A DNA stretch of 64,000 bases from Oscillospiraceae bacterium. Its GTDB lineage: Bacteria; Bacillota; Clostridia; Oscillospirales; Oscillospiraceae. The position numbers were made by a program, and so were the translations under genes. The notes under the pieces are model-generated. The model did not search any database and was not told the origin of the DNA. It was given only the letters and a program-made list of their open reading frames with translations. Location of the stretch: assembly GCA_017524845.1 (NCBI GenBank), contig JAFXUU010000134.1, positions 24,782-88,781 on the forward strand. Direction: 5' to 3'. Shown piece after piece: positions 1 to 8,654 of the stretch (the stretch's first letter is position 1; each line of letters starts with the position of its first letter).

Positions 1-1474
1 TCGCGTCGGTCTCGGGGATCAGCCGCAGCTCCTCCGGTTCGCCGATCACCGGGATGTGAAGGACGCCGGATACGCCGCCCGCCTCCGCCGTGACCGTGAC
101 GACGCCGGGGGTAACCGGGGCGGTGAAGCGCCCGTCGGAGCGGATGCTTCCGCTGTCTGCGCTCCAGCTGACAGAGCCGGGTTCCACCGGGTTTCCGCAG
201 CTGTCACAGCCGCCGCAGGTGAAGACGCAGCTGCTGCCGCAGAGCAGCACCTTTTCATCGCAGTAGACGCCGACGCAGTCCAGAAGTCCGGCTTCTTCCG
301 CCGGAGACTCCAGCAGCAGATACTGGGGCGTTTCCCTGGGCTCTCCCAGGGAGGGCAGATTGCGTACGGCGCAGGCTTCACCCCCGGGGAGCTGCGCGCC
401 GAGTACGGTGGAGGCTCCGCCGTCCAGAACGCCCGCCGAAGCGCAGCCCAGCTCCGCGAGACGCTGCGCCGTTTCCGACAGGGTCAGGCCCTGGGCATAG
501 CCCGCCTGCCGTCCGTCGGCAGTATAGAAGACGACCGTGCCGTCCTCCCGGATGCCGATGGCCGTCCTGGGGGCATGGTTGCGGTCGAGCCGGTCCAGAT
601 CCTCCGGCGCTTCTCCGTCCTCCAGCAGCCGGTAGAGACAGCCCAACGCCGTGATGCATTCGCCGAATCGCGCGTCACCGGCCGTCACGGTCAGCGTCGC
701 TTCCCCGCCGGGGGCCAGAACATCGGACAGACGCCGATACTCCGCCTCCGGAAGCACAAGCAGGTGCCTGTCCGCGGGGATCTCCACTATCCCACCCTCC
801 GGCAGAACGGAATCCACGGTATAGCGCAGCTCGCCGCCGATGCGGAGGGCGCCGTTTTCCTCCGGCTCCAGGAGGAGGCAGCGGGTGTCCTCACCGGAAT
901 CCGCTGAGCTGCCCCAGGCAGGGGTGAAGAGGCAGGCCGTCCCCGCCCTGTGATCCTTGTTTATGCCGCCGAGGGTCAGCTGCCCGCCGCCGACGTCCAG
1001 CCGAATCGTGAGCGCGGGCCTGCCGAGAAAGGCGGACCCATCCTCCAAAAACCCGAAAGCGCAGTTGCCGTCGTCGGAGGAGAGCAGCTCGCCGTCCCGC
1101 ACCGCGAGCCCAAGGGGCATGCCGGTGCGCATGACGTAATAATCGCCGTTCACACAGGCAAGCGTGCGGCCTCCGTCTCCCTCCACCGCTTCACCGTAGG
1201 ATAGCTTCCGGCGGATGCTGTCACCGGTGACCAGACGGGGCAGGACCGGGCCCCCGGGCCGATATTCTATGTAATGCTCCGACTGACGGGATCCGTTGTC
1301 GAAAACGGCTTCCGTCAGCGAAACGGACGAGGTGACGCCCGTCACCCGCTCCCAGATCAGCTCGGAAGGGACGGTCTCCCCTTCCGCCGAAGTGGAGGGC
1401 GGGAGAAGCGCGAAAAGAAGCAAAACGGACAGCATAATCGCTGTGAATCTGCGCAGCAGCATGGCAGTCTCCAT
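1..1474 (-). CDS. Phosphodiester glycosidase family protein (NAGPA/DUF2233), 3' end off the window
   Basis: Translation from the ATG at 1474 stays open for 491 codons to the window edge, so the C-terminus is missing. The first ~30 residues form a signal peptide (arginine-rich start, a leucine-rich stretch, then PPSTSAEG). The middle shows the fold's hallmarks: CVNGDYY, RTAIGIREDG and DGGASTVL, the last being a form of the DGGGSS-type active-site loop. After ~390 residues comes a bacterial Ig-like stretch (VSWSADSGSI...VTVTAEAGG). Family members cleave phosphodiester-linked sugars or act in exopolysaccharide and wall metabolism; this one is probably exported. ATG 1462 is an alternative start because no strong ribosome site precedes 1474. 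Confidence 0.82.
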   Translation of the reverse strand, partial: METAMLLRRFTAIMLSVLLLFALLPPSTSAEGETVPSELIWERVTGVTSSVSLTEAVFDNGSRQSEHYIEYRPGGPVLPRLVTGDSIRRKLSYGEAVEGDGGRTLACVNGDYYVMRTGMPLGLAVRDGELLSSDDGNCAFGFLEDGSAFLGRPALTIRLDVGGGQLTLGGINKDHRAGTACLFTPAWGSSADSGEDTRCLLLEPEENGALRIGGELRYTVDSVLPEGGIVEIPADRHLLVLPEAEYRRLSDVLAPGGEATLTVTAGDARFGECITALGCLYRLLEDGEAPEDLDRLDRNHAPRTAIGIREDGTVVFYTADGRQAGYAQGLTLSETAQRLAELGCASAGVLDGGASTVLGAQLPGGEACAVRNLPSLGEPRETPQYLLLESPAEEAGLLDCVGVYCDEKVLLCGSSCVFTCGGCDSCGNPVEPGSVSWSADSGSIRSDGRFTAPVTPGVVTVTAEAGGVSGVLHIPVIGEPEELRLIPETDA

Positions 1475-1585
1475 CAAGTAAGTTTCCGGGAACGGCAAGG
1501 ACGGCAAAACCGGCCCGTCCCTGCGCCTGGATTATAGCATAAGGCGGCAGCTGTGACAACCGGAGCAATTTGTATCTTATGGGCG

Positions 1586-1627
1586 AAAACAGCAGGGGGC
1601 GCGGACAAACCGCGCCTCCTGCTGCTT
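1586..1627 (-). terminator. Intrinsic terminator of the HtrA-like gene
   Basis: A GC-rich stem (AGCAGGAGGCGCGG pairing with CCGCGCCCCCTGCT, loop TTTGT) is followed on the minus strand by TTTT. It lies 40 bases past the stop of the protease gene and before the glycosidase gene. Confidence 0.75.
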
Positions 1628-1666
1628 GAAAAGGGGAAAGTATGAAAACAAGTGAGGACAAGCAGA

Positions 1667-2977
1667 TCAATCGGATAGCTTGGCAGCTTCCATAAGCGTG
1701 AAGGTGACTTCGAAGGTCTTCCGATCCCGAAACACCTCCAGGGTCAGCGGATCGCCGGCCGCACAGCCGTTGATGACGGAATAGAGATCGGAAACGCTTT
1801 CCACCGTCTGTCCGTTGGCCTTCAGGATGAGATCTCCCCGAAGGAGACCGGCCTCTTCGGCGGGACTGTTTTCCCTCACGGAGGAGATATAGAGGCAGCA
1901 GGGGTATTCATAGTAGGCGGCGTAGGCAGCGGGAAGCTCGGAAACGGTAAGCCCCGAGGAGGGACGCCCGGCGACGTATCCGTTTTTCAAAAGCTCCTCG
2001 ATCACGTCTTTCGCGGTATGCATCGAGATGGCGAAGCCGATGCCGCCCGCGTCCGGGAGCTGTGACGCCATGTCCGGGTTGACGATGCCGATCACCTGCC
2101 CGGCGCCGTTGACGAGGGCGCTGCCGGATGCGACATCCCCCAGGGAAATGCCCATCTGAAAAGCCTCAAGCGTAAAGCCGCGGTAATGGAAGGAGGGGTT
2201 CACGGCGGAAAGAATACCGTCTGTGATGTTCACAACGCCGCCCACCGGATTGCCCACGACGGCGACGCTGTCGCCCGGGTAGGCGGTCTCACCGCTGCTG
2301 AAGGTGGCCGTTTCCAGACCCTGCGCGTCGATCTTCAGCACCGTCAGATCCGTTGCGTAATCCAGGCCGACCACGTACGCATCGTATTTGCTGCCGCCGA
2401 TCTCCACGGAAATGCTCTCCGCGCCGGAGACCAGGTGCGTACTGGCGATGAGCGCTCCGTCCTCCGATATCACGATGACGGCCCCGGTGCGCACGGCCCC
2501 GGAGGAATCCGCCGATCTCAGGATGCCCACCGCGGGGGCGCAGGCCGCATAGATCTGTCCGTAGGACATGGCCGATCCCCTGCTGACGGCGGACATGGGC
2601 AGGGTCTCGCCGTTCCACTCATATCTTCCGGCGATCCCCGCGGAATCCTGAACGACCTCTTCAAAGGAAGGCGTCTGGTTTTCCAGCCGCAGGAGCGGCT
2701 CGGAGGGCTGCCTTCTGACGAGCTCGACGGAAAAGCCGTTTTCATCATGCGTGACGGAAAGAGAAATATGCAGGATGAGAACGCAGAAGGCCGCTCCGGC
2801 CGCAGCCAGGATGAGAAGAGCCGCGATCAGCGGACCAACGAAGCCGGACTTCTTCTCTGCTTTTGCCGCGTATACCGTTTCCGCCCGGTCCAGCCGGGAG
2901 CAAAACTGATAGCCGCCGTTTTCCGCAGGCGCGGTATATGCGTTCGGTTCCTGCCGAATATCCTTATCGTCTGACAT
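1667..2977 (-). CDS. HtrA-like trypsin/PDZ protease, membrane anchored
   Basis: This is a 436-residue protein. A cytoplasmic N-terminus precedes one membrane segment at ~46-70, then a trypsin-like domain and a C-terminal PDZ domain (~345-430). By comparison with DegP/HtrA, His181 (STHLVSG), Asp210 (YATDLTVLKI) and Ser284 form the triad. The serine loop reads DVASGSALV instead of the usual GNSGGPL, so the oxyanion loop is atypical and activity may be reduced. ATG 2977 is chosen because GGAGG sits five bases upstream; a TTG four codons earlier overlaps that site. Family members degrade or sense misfolded extracytoplasmic proteins. The two-component operon next to it may be functionally linked. 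Confidence 0.85.
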   Translation of the reverse strand: MSDDKDIRQEPNAYTAPAENGGYQFCSRLDRAETVYAAKAEKKSGFVGPLIAALLILAAAGAAFCVLILHISLSVTHDENGFSVELVRRQPSEPLLRLENQTPSFEEVVQDSAGIAGRYEWNGETLPMSAVSRGSAMSYGQIYAACAPAVGILRSADSSGAVRTGAVIVISEDGALIASTHLVSGAESISVEIGGSKYDAYVVGLDYATDLTVLKIDAQGLETATFSSGETAYPGDSVAVVGNPVGGVVNITDGILSAVNPSFHYRGFTLEAFQMGISLGDVASGSALVNGAGQVIGIVNPDMASQLPDAGGIGFAISMHTAKDVIEELLKNGYVAGRPSSGLTVSELPAAYAAYYEYPCCLYISSVRENSPAEEAGLLRGDLILKANGQTVESVSDLYSVINGCAAGDPLTLEVFRDRKTFEVTFTLMEAAKLSD

Positions 2978-3075
2978 ATCAGCCTCCAACTCCGGCTTCA
3001 GTATAGCCGATATCCGGATACAAAGTGTGAACTCCGTGTAAAAGAAATGTAAACGTCCTTTCAGCGGCCGGAAGC

Positions 3076-4490
3076 TCAGACGAGGGTGAGGGAGAAGCGG
3101 AATTCCGTCTCCCCGTCCTTGGAGCGGACCCAGATGTCCTCCCCCATCTGATCCAGAATGGTCTTCACGATGTAGAGGCCGAGGCCCACGCCGTCCTTGT
3201 CCAGGCTGCGGGACCGGTCGGATTTATGGAAGCGCTCGAAAATGGCCGGCAGCTCCTCCTCCGGGATCGTCTCGCCCCGGTCCGCGATGGAGATATAGGC
3301 CTTCGCGCCCTGCTTGAAAAGGCTGACGACCAGCGGCGTGTCCGCGTGGGCGAACTTCACGGCGTTGTCCAGGATGTTGTAGATCACCCGGGCTACGTCG
3401 TCCCCGCTGCCCCGCACGATCACCGGATCCTCCGGGATCTCGGGCCGGAGCTGCAGCCCCTTCTCGTCGATCTTTCCGTAGAGGTTCGTGATGCTCAGGC
3501 GCAGGGCTTCCGCCGCGTCGAAGCTGGAGGTGCGCAGATCGGACTTTTCCTTCATGCGGCTGATGTCCAGCATCTGCCGCACCAGACGGCTGAGGCGCTT
3601 CGTTTCGCCGGCGATGATGGAAAGGTATTTCGGCGCGCTTTCCATGGGGATCGTCCCATCCAGCAGCCCGTCGGCAAAGCCGGAGATGGTGGTCATGGGC
3701 GTTTTCAGCTCGTGGGAGACGCTGGAAATGAATTCCTTGCGCCGGGTCTCCGAGGTCTCCAGAGCGTCCGCCATCTGATTGAAGGCCTCGCAGAGCTCGC
3801 CGATCTCGTCGTCCCTGTTTTTCATTTTTACCCGGACGCTCAGGTCGCCCTTGGCAAACTGCCGGGCAGCGGCGGCCATCTCCTTCAGCGGCGCCGATTC
3901 TCTGCGGCTGGAGATGACGGAAATGGGGATGGCGATCAGCAGGACGAGGAAGCAGGTCAGGAGCAGCATCTGTGTGAAGCTGCTCCACAGGCTCCAGATC
4001 GCGCCCGTTTTCGCGGCCGAGAAGACGTAGCCGGATATCTCCCCGCTTCGCTGCACGATCGGGATCGCGGCGACGTAGCGCTTCTCGCCGTAGAACCCCG
4101 ACAGGTCGGTCAGGCGGAGCAGGCTCCCGCTGTCCTTGATTTCTTCAACAATCCGGAGGAAAGATAAGCTCCGATGTGCTGACAGGAGACGAGCGCATCG
4201 GAGCAGACGACGACGCGGCCCGCATCGTCGCAGATGAAAACGTGGAAGCCGGTGGCCCTTGAAATGGACGCTGCCTGCAGACCGAGCTCCCAGTCCTCCA
4301 GATCGGAGACCTCCCGGACCGCCGCCGCCACGTCCGCCACGACCTCCGCCGTGGATTCCAGCATGTGCTGCTTGTCCCGCATCACATAGCTGAAGCATAC
4401 GACGGAAAACAGCATGCTCAGGATGAGAAAGCTGAAAAAAACCAACCCGGCGCTGAAGATCGTGTTTCGGGACTGAATGCTCCTTCTCAT
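3076..4490 (-). pseudogene. Sensor histidine kinase, split by a frameshift near 4150
   Basis: Two frames together give one kinase. From ATG 4490: a first membrane segment at ~12-36 and an extracytoplasmic region ending SCQHIGAYLSSG. The next frame continues IVEEIKDSGSLLRLTDL, then a second membrane segment, HAMP domain, the H box (VSHELKTPMTT), N box (NILDNAVKFA) and G boxes (DKDGVGLGLYIVKT) to the stop at 3076. Inserting one base in TCCGGATTG at about 4150-4155 restores one frame. The gene overlaps the regulator stop in an ATGA junction. The second frame alone has no plausible independent start. It is either a real mutation inactivating the sensor or a one-base sequence error. Confidence 0.8.
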
Positions 4491-5179
4491 TTTTCGGGGA
4501 AGGTCTCGAATTTATAGCCGACGCCCCACACCGTCGACAGGGCCCAGCGGGGGCTGACGCCCTCCAGCTTTTCCCGGAGGCGCTTGACGTGGACGTCCAC
4601 CGTGCGGGAATCGCCGAGATAATCGAAGCCCCAGACCTCGTCCAGAAGCTGGTTGCGGGTATAGACCCGGTTGGGCGAGGAGGCCAGATGGAAGAGCAGG
4701 GCCATTTCCTTGGGCGGCGTATCCACCTTTTTCCCGTCGACGATCAGCTCGTAGGAGTCCATGTTGATCACCAGCTTGTCGAAGGTCAGCACCTGGCCCC
4801 GGTGCTCCTCCTCCCCCTCCGTGCGCCGGAGAACGGCGTGGATGCGGGCCAGAAGCTCCTTGACCTCGAAGGGCTTGGTGATATAGTCGTCGGCCCCCAG
4901 CTCCAGACCGTGGACCTTGTCGTCGGTCTCCTCCTTGGCCGTCAGCATGATGATGGGGGTCTTGTCGGTCTTTCGGATCGCGCTGCAGACCTGCCAGCCG
5001 TCCATCACCGGCAGCATGACGTCCAGCAGAACGAGCTCCGGCGAGACCTCGTGAAACATTTTCAGACCTTCTCCGCCGTCTCCGGCGATCTTGACCGCGT
5101 ACCCGTCCTTTTCAAGATAGATGCGGAGCAAATCGGCGATATTGGCGTCGTCCTCCACAACCAGAACCGTTTTTTCCAC
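4487..5179 (-). CDS. OmpR-family response regulator
   Basis: A 230-residue regulator with a receiver domain (acidic pocket VVEDD, phosphoacceptor Asp53 in LLDVMLPVMDGW, switch T in IIMLTAKEE, conserved K in DDYITKPF) and a C-terminal winged-helix DNA-binding domain (SRTVDVHVKRLREKL). The start is GTG at 5179 with GGGAGG eight bases upstream. It is the first gene of an operon with the histidine kinase, overlapping it by four bases. A TATACT -10 box lies about 70 bases upstream. The target is unknown; the adjacent HtrA-like protease suggests an envelope-stress role, but this is inference. Confidence 0.9.
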   Translation of the reverse strand: MEKTVLVVEDDANIADLLRIYLEKDGYAVKIAGDGGEGLKMFHEVSPELVLLDVMLPVMDGWQVCSAIRKTDKTPIIMLTAKEETDDKVHGLELGADDYITKPFEVKELLARIHAVLRRTEGEEEHRGQVLTFDKLVINMDSYELIVDGKKVDTPPKEMALLFHLASSPNRVYTRNQLLDEVWGFDYLGDSRTVDVHVKRLREKLEGVSPRWALSTVWGVGYKFETFPEK

Positions 5180-5300
5180 TTCACGGCCTCCCCTCGGTGT
5201 TGACGGACCCCGGAAGGCGGCAAAGCCTTCGGGGGCACGGTTTCAGTATATCATGCGCGGCGCGGGAATGGTAAACAAATCGTAAATTCCTGCGGATAGG

Positions 5301-5336
5301 AAAACCCCGGAGAACGGCGGCTGCCGTTCTCCGGGG
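5301..5336 (-). terminator. Terminator of rplJ-rplL
   Basis: A perfect 14-bp stem (CCCCGGAGAACGGC) with a four-base loop is followed by TTTT on the minus strand, 18 bases after the rplL stop. Confidence 0.88.
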
Positions 5337-5353
5337 CGATACAGCAAGGAAGC

Positions 5354-5740
5354 TTACTTCAATTCGACGGTGGCGCCCACTTCCTCGAGCTTCTTCTTGA
5401 GCTCCTCGGCCTCTTCCTTGGCGACGCCTTCCTTGATCTTGGCGGGGATGGCTTCCACCAGAGCCTTGGCCTCGGCCAGGCCCAGGCCGGAGATGATCTC
5501 GCGGACGGCCTTGATGACCTTGATCTTCTCGGAGCCGAAGCTGGTCATCACGACGTCGAACTCGGTCTTCTCTTCCACTTCCTCCACGGGAGCGGCGACG
5601 GCGGGGCCGGCAGCGACGGCCACGGGGGCGGCGGCGGAGACGCCGAACTTCTCCTCGAGGGCATGAACGAGCTCGCTCAGCTCGAGAACGGTGAGGTTGG
5701 AAACTTCTTCAATCAGAGCATTGATCTTTTCGCTGGCCAT
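5354..5740 (-). CDS. rplL: 50S ribosomal protein bL12 (L7/L12)
   Basis: A 128-residue protein with the classic order: N-terminal dimerisation helix ([26 protein letters not shown]), Ala/Val/Pro-rich hinge ([18 protein letters not shown]) and C-terminal factor-binding domain ([26 protein letters not shown]...[12 protein letters not shown]). It forms the ribosomal stalk that recruits translation GTPases. AGGAGG precedes the start. It lies 39 bases downstream of rplJ under the same leader-controlled promoter. Confidence 0.98.
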   Translation of the reverse strand: MASEKINALIEEVSNLTVLELSELVHALEEKFGVSAAAPVAVAAGPAVAAPVEEVEEKTEFDVVMTSFGSEKIKVIKAVREIISGLGLAEAKALVEAIPAKIKEGVAKEEAEELKKKLEEVGATVELK

Positions 5741-5779
5741 TTTAATTTCCTCCTATTAAATGAGTTGTGGTCGCCTGCC

Positions 5780-6322
5780 TCAGGCAGCGCCTTCGGATTT
5801 CTTGTCTGCGATCGCCTGAAGAGCGACAGCCAGACCGCGGATGTTGGCATTGAGAACCGTTGCGAAGCTGGTGACCGGAGCCATCATCGTGCCCAGGACC
5901 TGGGCCACGAGCGCTTCCTTGGAGGGCAGCTCGCTCAGAGCGCGGACTTCCTCGGGAGTAATGACCTTCCCGTCAACGAAGCCGGCCTTGATCTTGATGG
6001 TGCTGTCCTTCTTGTCGGCGTACTCGCAGATGATCTTGGCCGCGGCCACGGGGTCGGAATGGCACACCGCCATGGAAGTCGCGCCGTGAAGGATGGGATC
6101 GAGGGCGTCGAAGCCCACCTTGTCAGCCGCGATCCTGGTGAGGGTGTTCTTGACGACGGAGTAGTCGACGCCGGCGGCGCGCATGGCGCGGCGCATCTCC
6201 GTGTCGGCAGCCACGGTGGTTCCCGTGTAATCCACGAAAACACCGCCCTGGGCTTCACGGAACTTTTTGACGAGGTCTTCCACGATCGCCTGCTTCTCAC
6301 TCAGTACCCGTGCGTTAGGCAT
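5780..6322 (-). CDS. rplJ: 50S ribosomal protein uL10
   Basis: A 180-residue protein starting MPNARVLSEKQAIVEDLV, with the conserved segment VFVDYTGTTVAADTEMRRAMRAAGV and a stalk-binding C-terminal helix. It anchors L12 dimers on 23S rRNA. ATG 6322 is chosen because GGAGG lies nine bases upstream and the family begins here; the frame stays open further upstream only through the noncoding leader. The gene is preceded by an L10-type autoregulatory leader with a terminator. Confidence 0.97.
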   Translation of the reverse strand: MPNARVLSEKQAIVEDLVKKFREAQGGVFVDYTGTTVAADTEMRRAMRAAGVDYSVVKNTLTRIAADKVGFDALDPILHGATSMAVCHSDPVAAAKIICEYADKKDSTIKIKAGFVDGKVITPEEVRALSELPSKEALVAQVLGTMMAPVTSFATVLNANIRGLAVALQAIADKKSEGAA

Positions 6323-6351
6323 TATTTCACCTCCGTACTGTATTCGCGCCC

Positions 6352-6466
6352 AAAAGAAAAACCCTCCGGCCGAAAGACAGGAGGGCAGTAAGCATCCAAG
6401 CAATAGTTCAGAAGCTCTCCTCGGCGGGACTTCCGCGCTGCCGCTGCCCGCTGTCTTTGGAACGCC
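6352..6466 (-). promoter_or_regulatory. L10 leader with attenuator of rplJ-rplL
   Basis: On the minus strand the leader contains the paired segments CCAAAGACAGCGGGC and CCCGCCGAGGAG that mark the Firmicutes ribosomal L10 leader, in which excess L10-L12 complex binds the mRNA. It ends in a terminator (stem CCCTCC...GGAGGG at 6362-6385, then TTTTTCTTTT). Binding is expected to favour termination before rplJ. Confidence 0.85.
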
Positions 6467-6471
6467 CAGCT

Positions 6472-6500
6472 ATAATAACAAACGCATCCGCAGTTGTCAA
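6472..6500 (-). promoter_or_regulatory. Sigma-A promoter of rplJ-rplL
   Basis: TTGACA (6495-6500) and TATTAT (6472-6477) are separated by 17 bases. The transcript would start just before the L10 leader. Confidence 0.88.
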
Positions 6501-6551
6501 CCGTAATCTTCCTCATTTTTTCAAAATCTTCCGATTTCCTTCGCAAACGCC

Positions 6552-6580
6552 TTGACACAGGGCGGAAGCTGTGCTATTTT
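6552..6580 (+). promoter_or_regulatory. Promoter of tRNA-Ser
   Basis: TTGACA at 6552 and TATTTT at 6575 with a 17-base spacer, about 12 bases before the mature tRNA. Confidence 0.7.
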
Positions 6581-6598
6581 ACAATAGCTGCGGCAATT

Positions 6599-6690
6599 GG
6601 AGAAGTACCCAAGAGGCCGAAGGGGCTCCCCTGCTAAGGGAGTAGGGCGTGTTGAGCGCCGCTCGGGTTCAAATCCCGACTTCTCCGCCA
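6599..6690 (+). tRNA. tRNA-Ser (anticodon GCT)
   Basis: A 92-base class II tRNA. The acceptor stem GGAGAAG pairs with CTTCTCC, the anticodon loop CTGCTAA gives GCT, there is a long variable arm, the T-loop is GGTTCAAATCC, and CCA is encoded. It reads AGC/AGU serine codons. Confidence 0.97.
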
Positions 6691-6691
6691 C

Positions 6692-6736
6692 GATCCCCGG
6701 AACCGTTGATATTCCAAGGGTTCCGGGGATTTTTGC
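6692..6736 (+). terminator. Terminator of tRNA-Ser
   Basis: The stem ATCCCCGGAACC pairs with GGTTCCGGGGAT and is followed by TTTTTGC directly after the tRNA. Confidence 0.8.
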
Positions 6737-6945
6737 TGCTCAGAAGCACCCGAGAATGTCATAGCAGTTGTTGTGGATGTGCTCCGCGTGGCCGCCCTTG
6801 ATCGCCTCTCGGCCGGCCTTCTGCCAGCCCCGGGAGGCCAGGGTGATGCAGAAGGCGCAGGTGTCCCCGCTGGGCACCCAGGCAAATTCCGCCCCGTCCC
6901 GGATGGCGCCGTACAGGTTTTCTCTCTCAGCTTCGCTTTTCGGAT
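6737..6945 (-). pseudogene. Fragment of a phage minor capsid/head morphogenesis gene
   Basis: Read on the minus strand, about 65 in-frame codons give KVNPKSEAERENLYGAIRDG, then FAWVPSGDTCAFCITLASRG, then GGHAEHIHNNCYDILGCF and a stop. The Cys pair, VPSGDT and GGHAEHIH pattern is, from memory of phage minor capsid proteins in Firmicutes, close to their conserved C-terminal core. No start codon or upstream part exists; the 5' side is replaced by the promoter of the next gene. It sits beside tRNA-Ser, a common prophage target, so it is probably the last trace of an integrated phage. Confidence 0.6.
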
Positions 6946-6973
6946 TGACTTTCCGGGAGAAAAAGATTACGAT
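6945..6973 (+). promoter_or_regulatory. Promoter of the MoaF-like gene
   Basis: TTGACT (6945-6950) and TACGAT (6968-6973) with a 17-base spacer. Confidence 0.65.
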
Positions 6974-7008
6974 AGAGAAAAGAATATAATAATATGGGAG
7001 GTATCCAC

Positions 7009-7887
7009 ATGAATCTTTTTGAAAAATACGGTCCCATTGCGGCGCGCAATTCCATTTCCCAGTTCTGCCCGCCCCGCTGCTTCGAGCTGGCCGGCAGGCA
7101 GTTCGACTTCGTCATCGACACCGGCAAGGAAACCGGCGACATCCACCTGGATCTGGTGGACAGGGATCATCTGAGCTGGAGCATCCTGGGCGGCAAGCAG
7201 TGCGGCGAAGCCGACCGGTACGAGGTGCGCAAGGCTGACGACTACACCTATCTGCTCACCTACTGCGTCAAGGAGCCCCGGGCCAACCACACCTTCATCA
7301 TCGACGAGGAGCAGGGCCTTGTGACCTTCCTCCGCTGCTCCGTGGGCGAGAATCCCTACTACCCCTATCTGATCGACAGCCACTGGGGCTTCGGCTACAT
7401 CAAGATCGAGGGTGAGGAGCACACCGACCGCCGCCGTCACGGCTTCACCGACGACGTGGTGGGCACGGGCGTCCGCTGGGTCTACGGCCATACCATGTCC
7501 ACCACCCACGTCTACCACAATTCCAACTGGTACCGCATCCAGTACGTCGCCCGCCAGGCCGGCACCAGCGGCATCAGCAGTATGATGGGCTCCCTGCCCG
7601 GCTCCGACGAGCCCGCCGATTACGTGAAGATCAAGGAAGGCATGTACATCGTCAGCGCCACGGAGCAGAACATGGAGAAGATCCTGGGCGCCAAGATGGG
7701 CTTCCGCAGCGACACTCTTCTCTTCCTGGACAACTGGAAGAGGATGTACAGCGTCGGCCGCGGCTACGGCACCATGACCCGCGAGGGTTCCCCCGACGGC
7801 GAGATCTTCTGCATGATCGGCAAATACGCTTCCCAGCCTGAGATCGAGGAGCATATGTTCACCGATCCCAATCCCTATCTGGTCTGA
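7009..7887 (+). CDS. MoaF-like protein
   Basis: A 292-residue cytoplasmic protein. Segments such as FELAGRQFDFVIDTG, IHLDLVDRDHLSW and TFIIDEEQGLVTFL resemble the N-terminal beta-barrel of the MoaF family, and a second half (YGHTMSTTHVYHNSNWYR) resembles its C-terminal domain. MoaF is named from molybdenum-cofactor loci, but many clostridial copies, like this one, stand apart from moa genes and are seen near flavin or bile-acid-type oxidoreductases. ATG 7009 follows GGGAGG by eight bases. The monocistronic unit has its own promoter and terminator. The family assignment is moderately sure; the role is unknown. Confidence 0.65.
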   Translation: MNLFEKYGPIAARNSISQFCPPRCFELAGRQFDFVIDTGKETGDIHLDLVDRDHLSWSILGGKQCGEADRYEVRKADDYTYLLTYCVKEPRANHTFIIDEEQGLVTFLRCSVGENPYYPYLIDSHWGFGYIKIEGEEHTDRRRHGFTDDVVGTGVRWVYGHTMSTTHVYHNSNWYRIQYVARQAGTSGISSMMGSLPGSDEPADYVKIKEGMYIVSATEQNMEKILGAKMGFRSDTLLFLDNWKRMYSVGRGYGTMTREGSPDGEIFCMIGKYASQPEIEEHMFTDPNPYLV

Positions 7888-7905
7888 TCCCCGAAAGCAA
7901 TCGTA

Positions 7906-7948
7906 CGGGGCCCGGAGCTTATCGAATAAGCTCCGGGCCCCGTTTTTT
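7906..7948 (+). terminator. Terminator of the MoaF-like gene
   Basis: A 15-bp stem CGGGGCCCGGAGCTT with loop ATCGAAT is followed by TTTTTT. Confidence 0.92.
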
Positions 7949-7976
7949 CATCTTTTTTCCTGCCTGCCGGATCGGA

Positions 7977-8632
7977 TCATTCGATCTCCCAGGTGAAGCC
8001 TGCGGAATCGCTGAGCTCCACGTCCTCCGGCACCATGTCCGCCTGAAATGCGTTCTTCATCATCCGAAGACCGGCCGTTTCCGCGCTGACGGAGGTACGG
8101 GAGCGCACAGCGGGATCGGACCAGTCGTATTCGACCCGCAGCAGCTTCCCCAGCCGGACGCCGGAGGCTTCGCACAGGATCTCCGCCTTTCCCGGGCGTT
8201 GGCGGCGGCGGCACGCAGCAGCTCCCCGTGCGCCGCAGCGGGATCCTTAACGGTGAAGGCGATGTTCAGCTCCGGCCGCACGCTGCAGGCGCCGACGGCG
8301 GAGAGGGCTTCACCCAGGCGAAGCACGCTGAAATCAAAGGCGAGGCGCATCCCCGTCCGGCAGACGTACCCGTCGAACACCTGTCGGTAATTCCGGTTCT
8401 CGTCCTGCTCGCTGCGGTATTCCGTGCGTACCTGATAAGAGGACGTCTTCAAATCCTCCATCCGGAAGCCGACGGCGCACGACGCCGCCGTCAGCTCCTC
8501 GATCTGCCCGGAGGAAGCGGCGACGGCCTTTTCATAATCCATATCCTTCGCTTCCAGCTCCAGAGAGATCGTCACGTAGTCCGGCTTCTTCCGGAGACTG
8601 CCCACGCCCCTGACAGATATCGTTCTTTCCAT
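7977..8632 (-). pseudogene. SIMPL-domain (DUF541) protein, one-base frameshift near 8189
   Basis: From ATG 8632 the protein begins MERTISVRGVGSLRKKPDYVTISLELEAK, typical of SIMPL proteins, and runs to AAAANARE. The frame then breaks. In the next frame the family C-terminus appears: EILCEASGVRLGKLLRVEYD...VPEDVELSDSAGFTWEIE, stop at 7977. Restoring one A in GGGAAAGGCGG (8186-8194) would give NAREKAEILCEASG. SIMPL proteins are a conserved family of mostly unknown function. The gene is probably intact in life if the gap is a homopolymer error, otherwise recently broken. Confidence 0.85.
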
Positions 8633-8654
8633 TTGCTTTCCTTTCCGCGGGAGC

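Noticed and set aside
6634-6885. A short minus-strand frame across tRNA-Ser
   Set aside because: It overlaps the tRNA and its terminator; the true coding trace here is the phage fragment in another frame.
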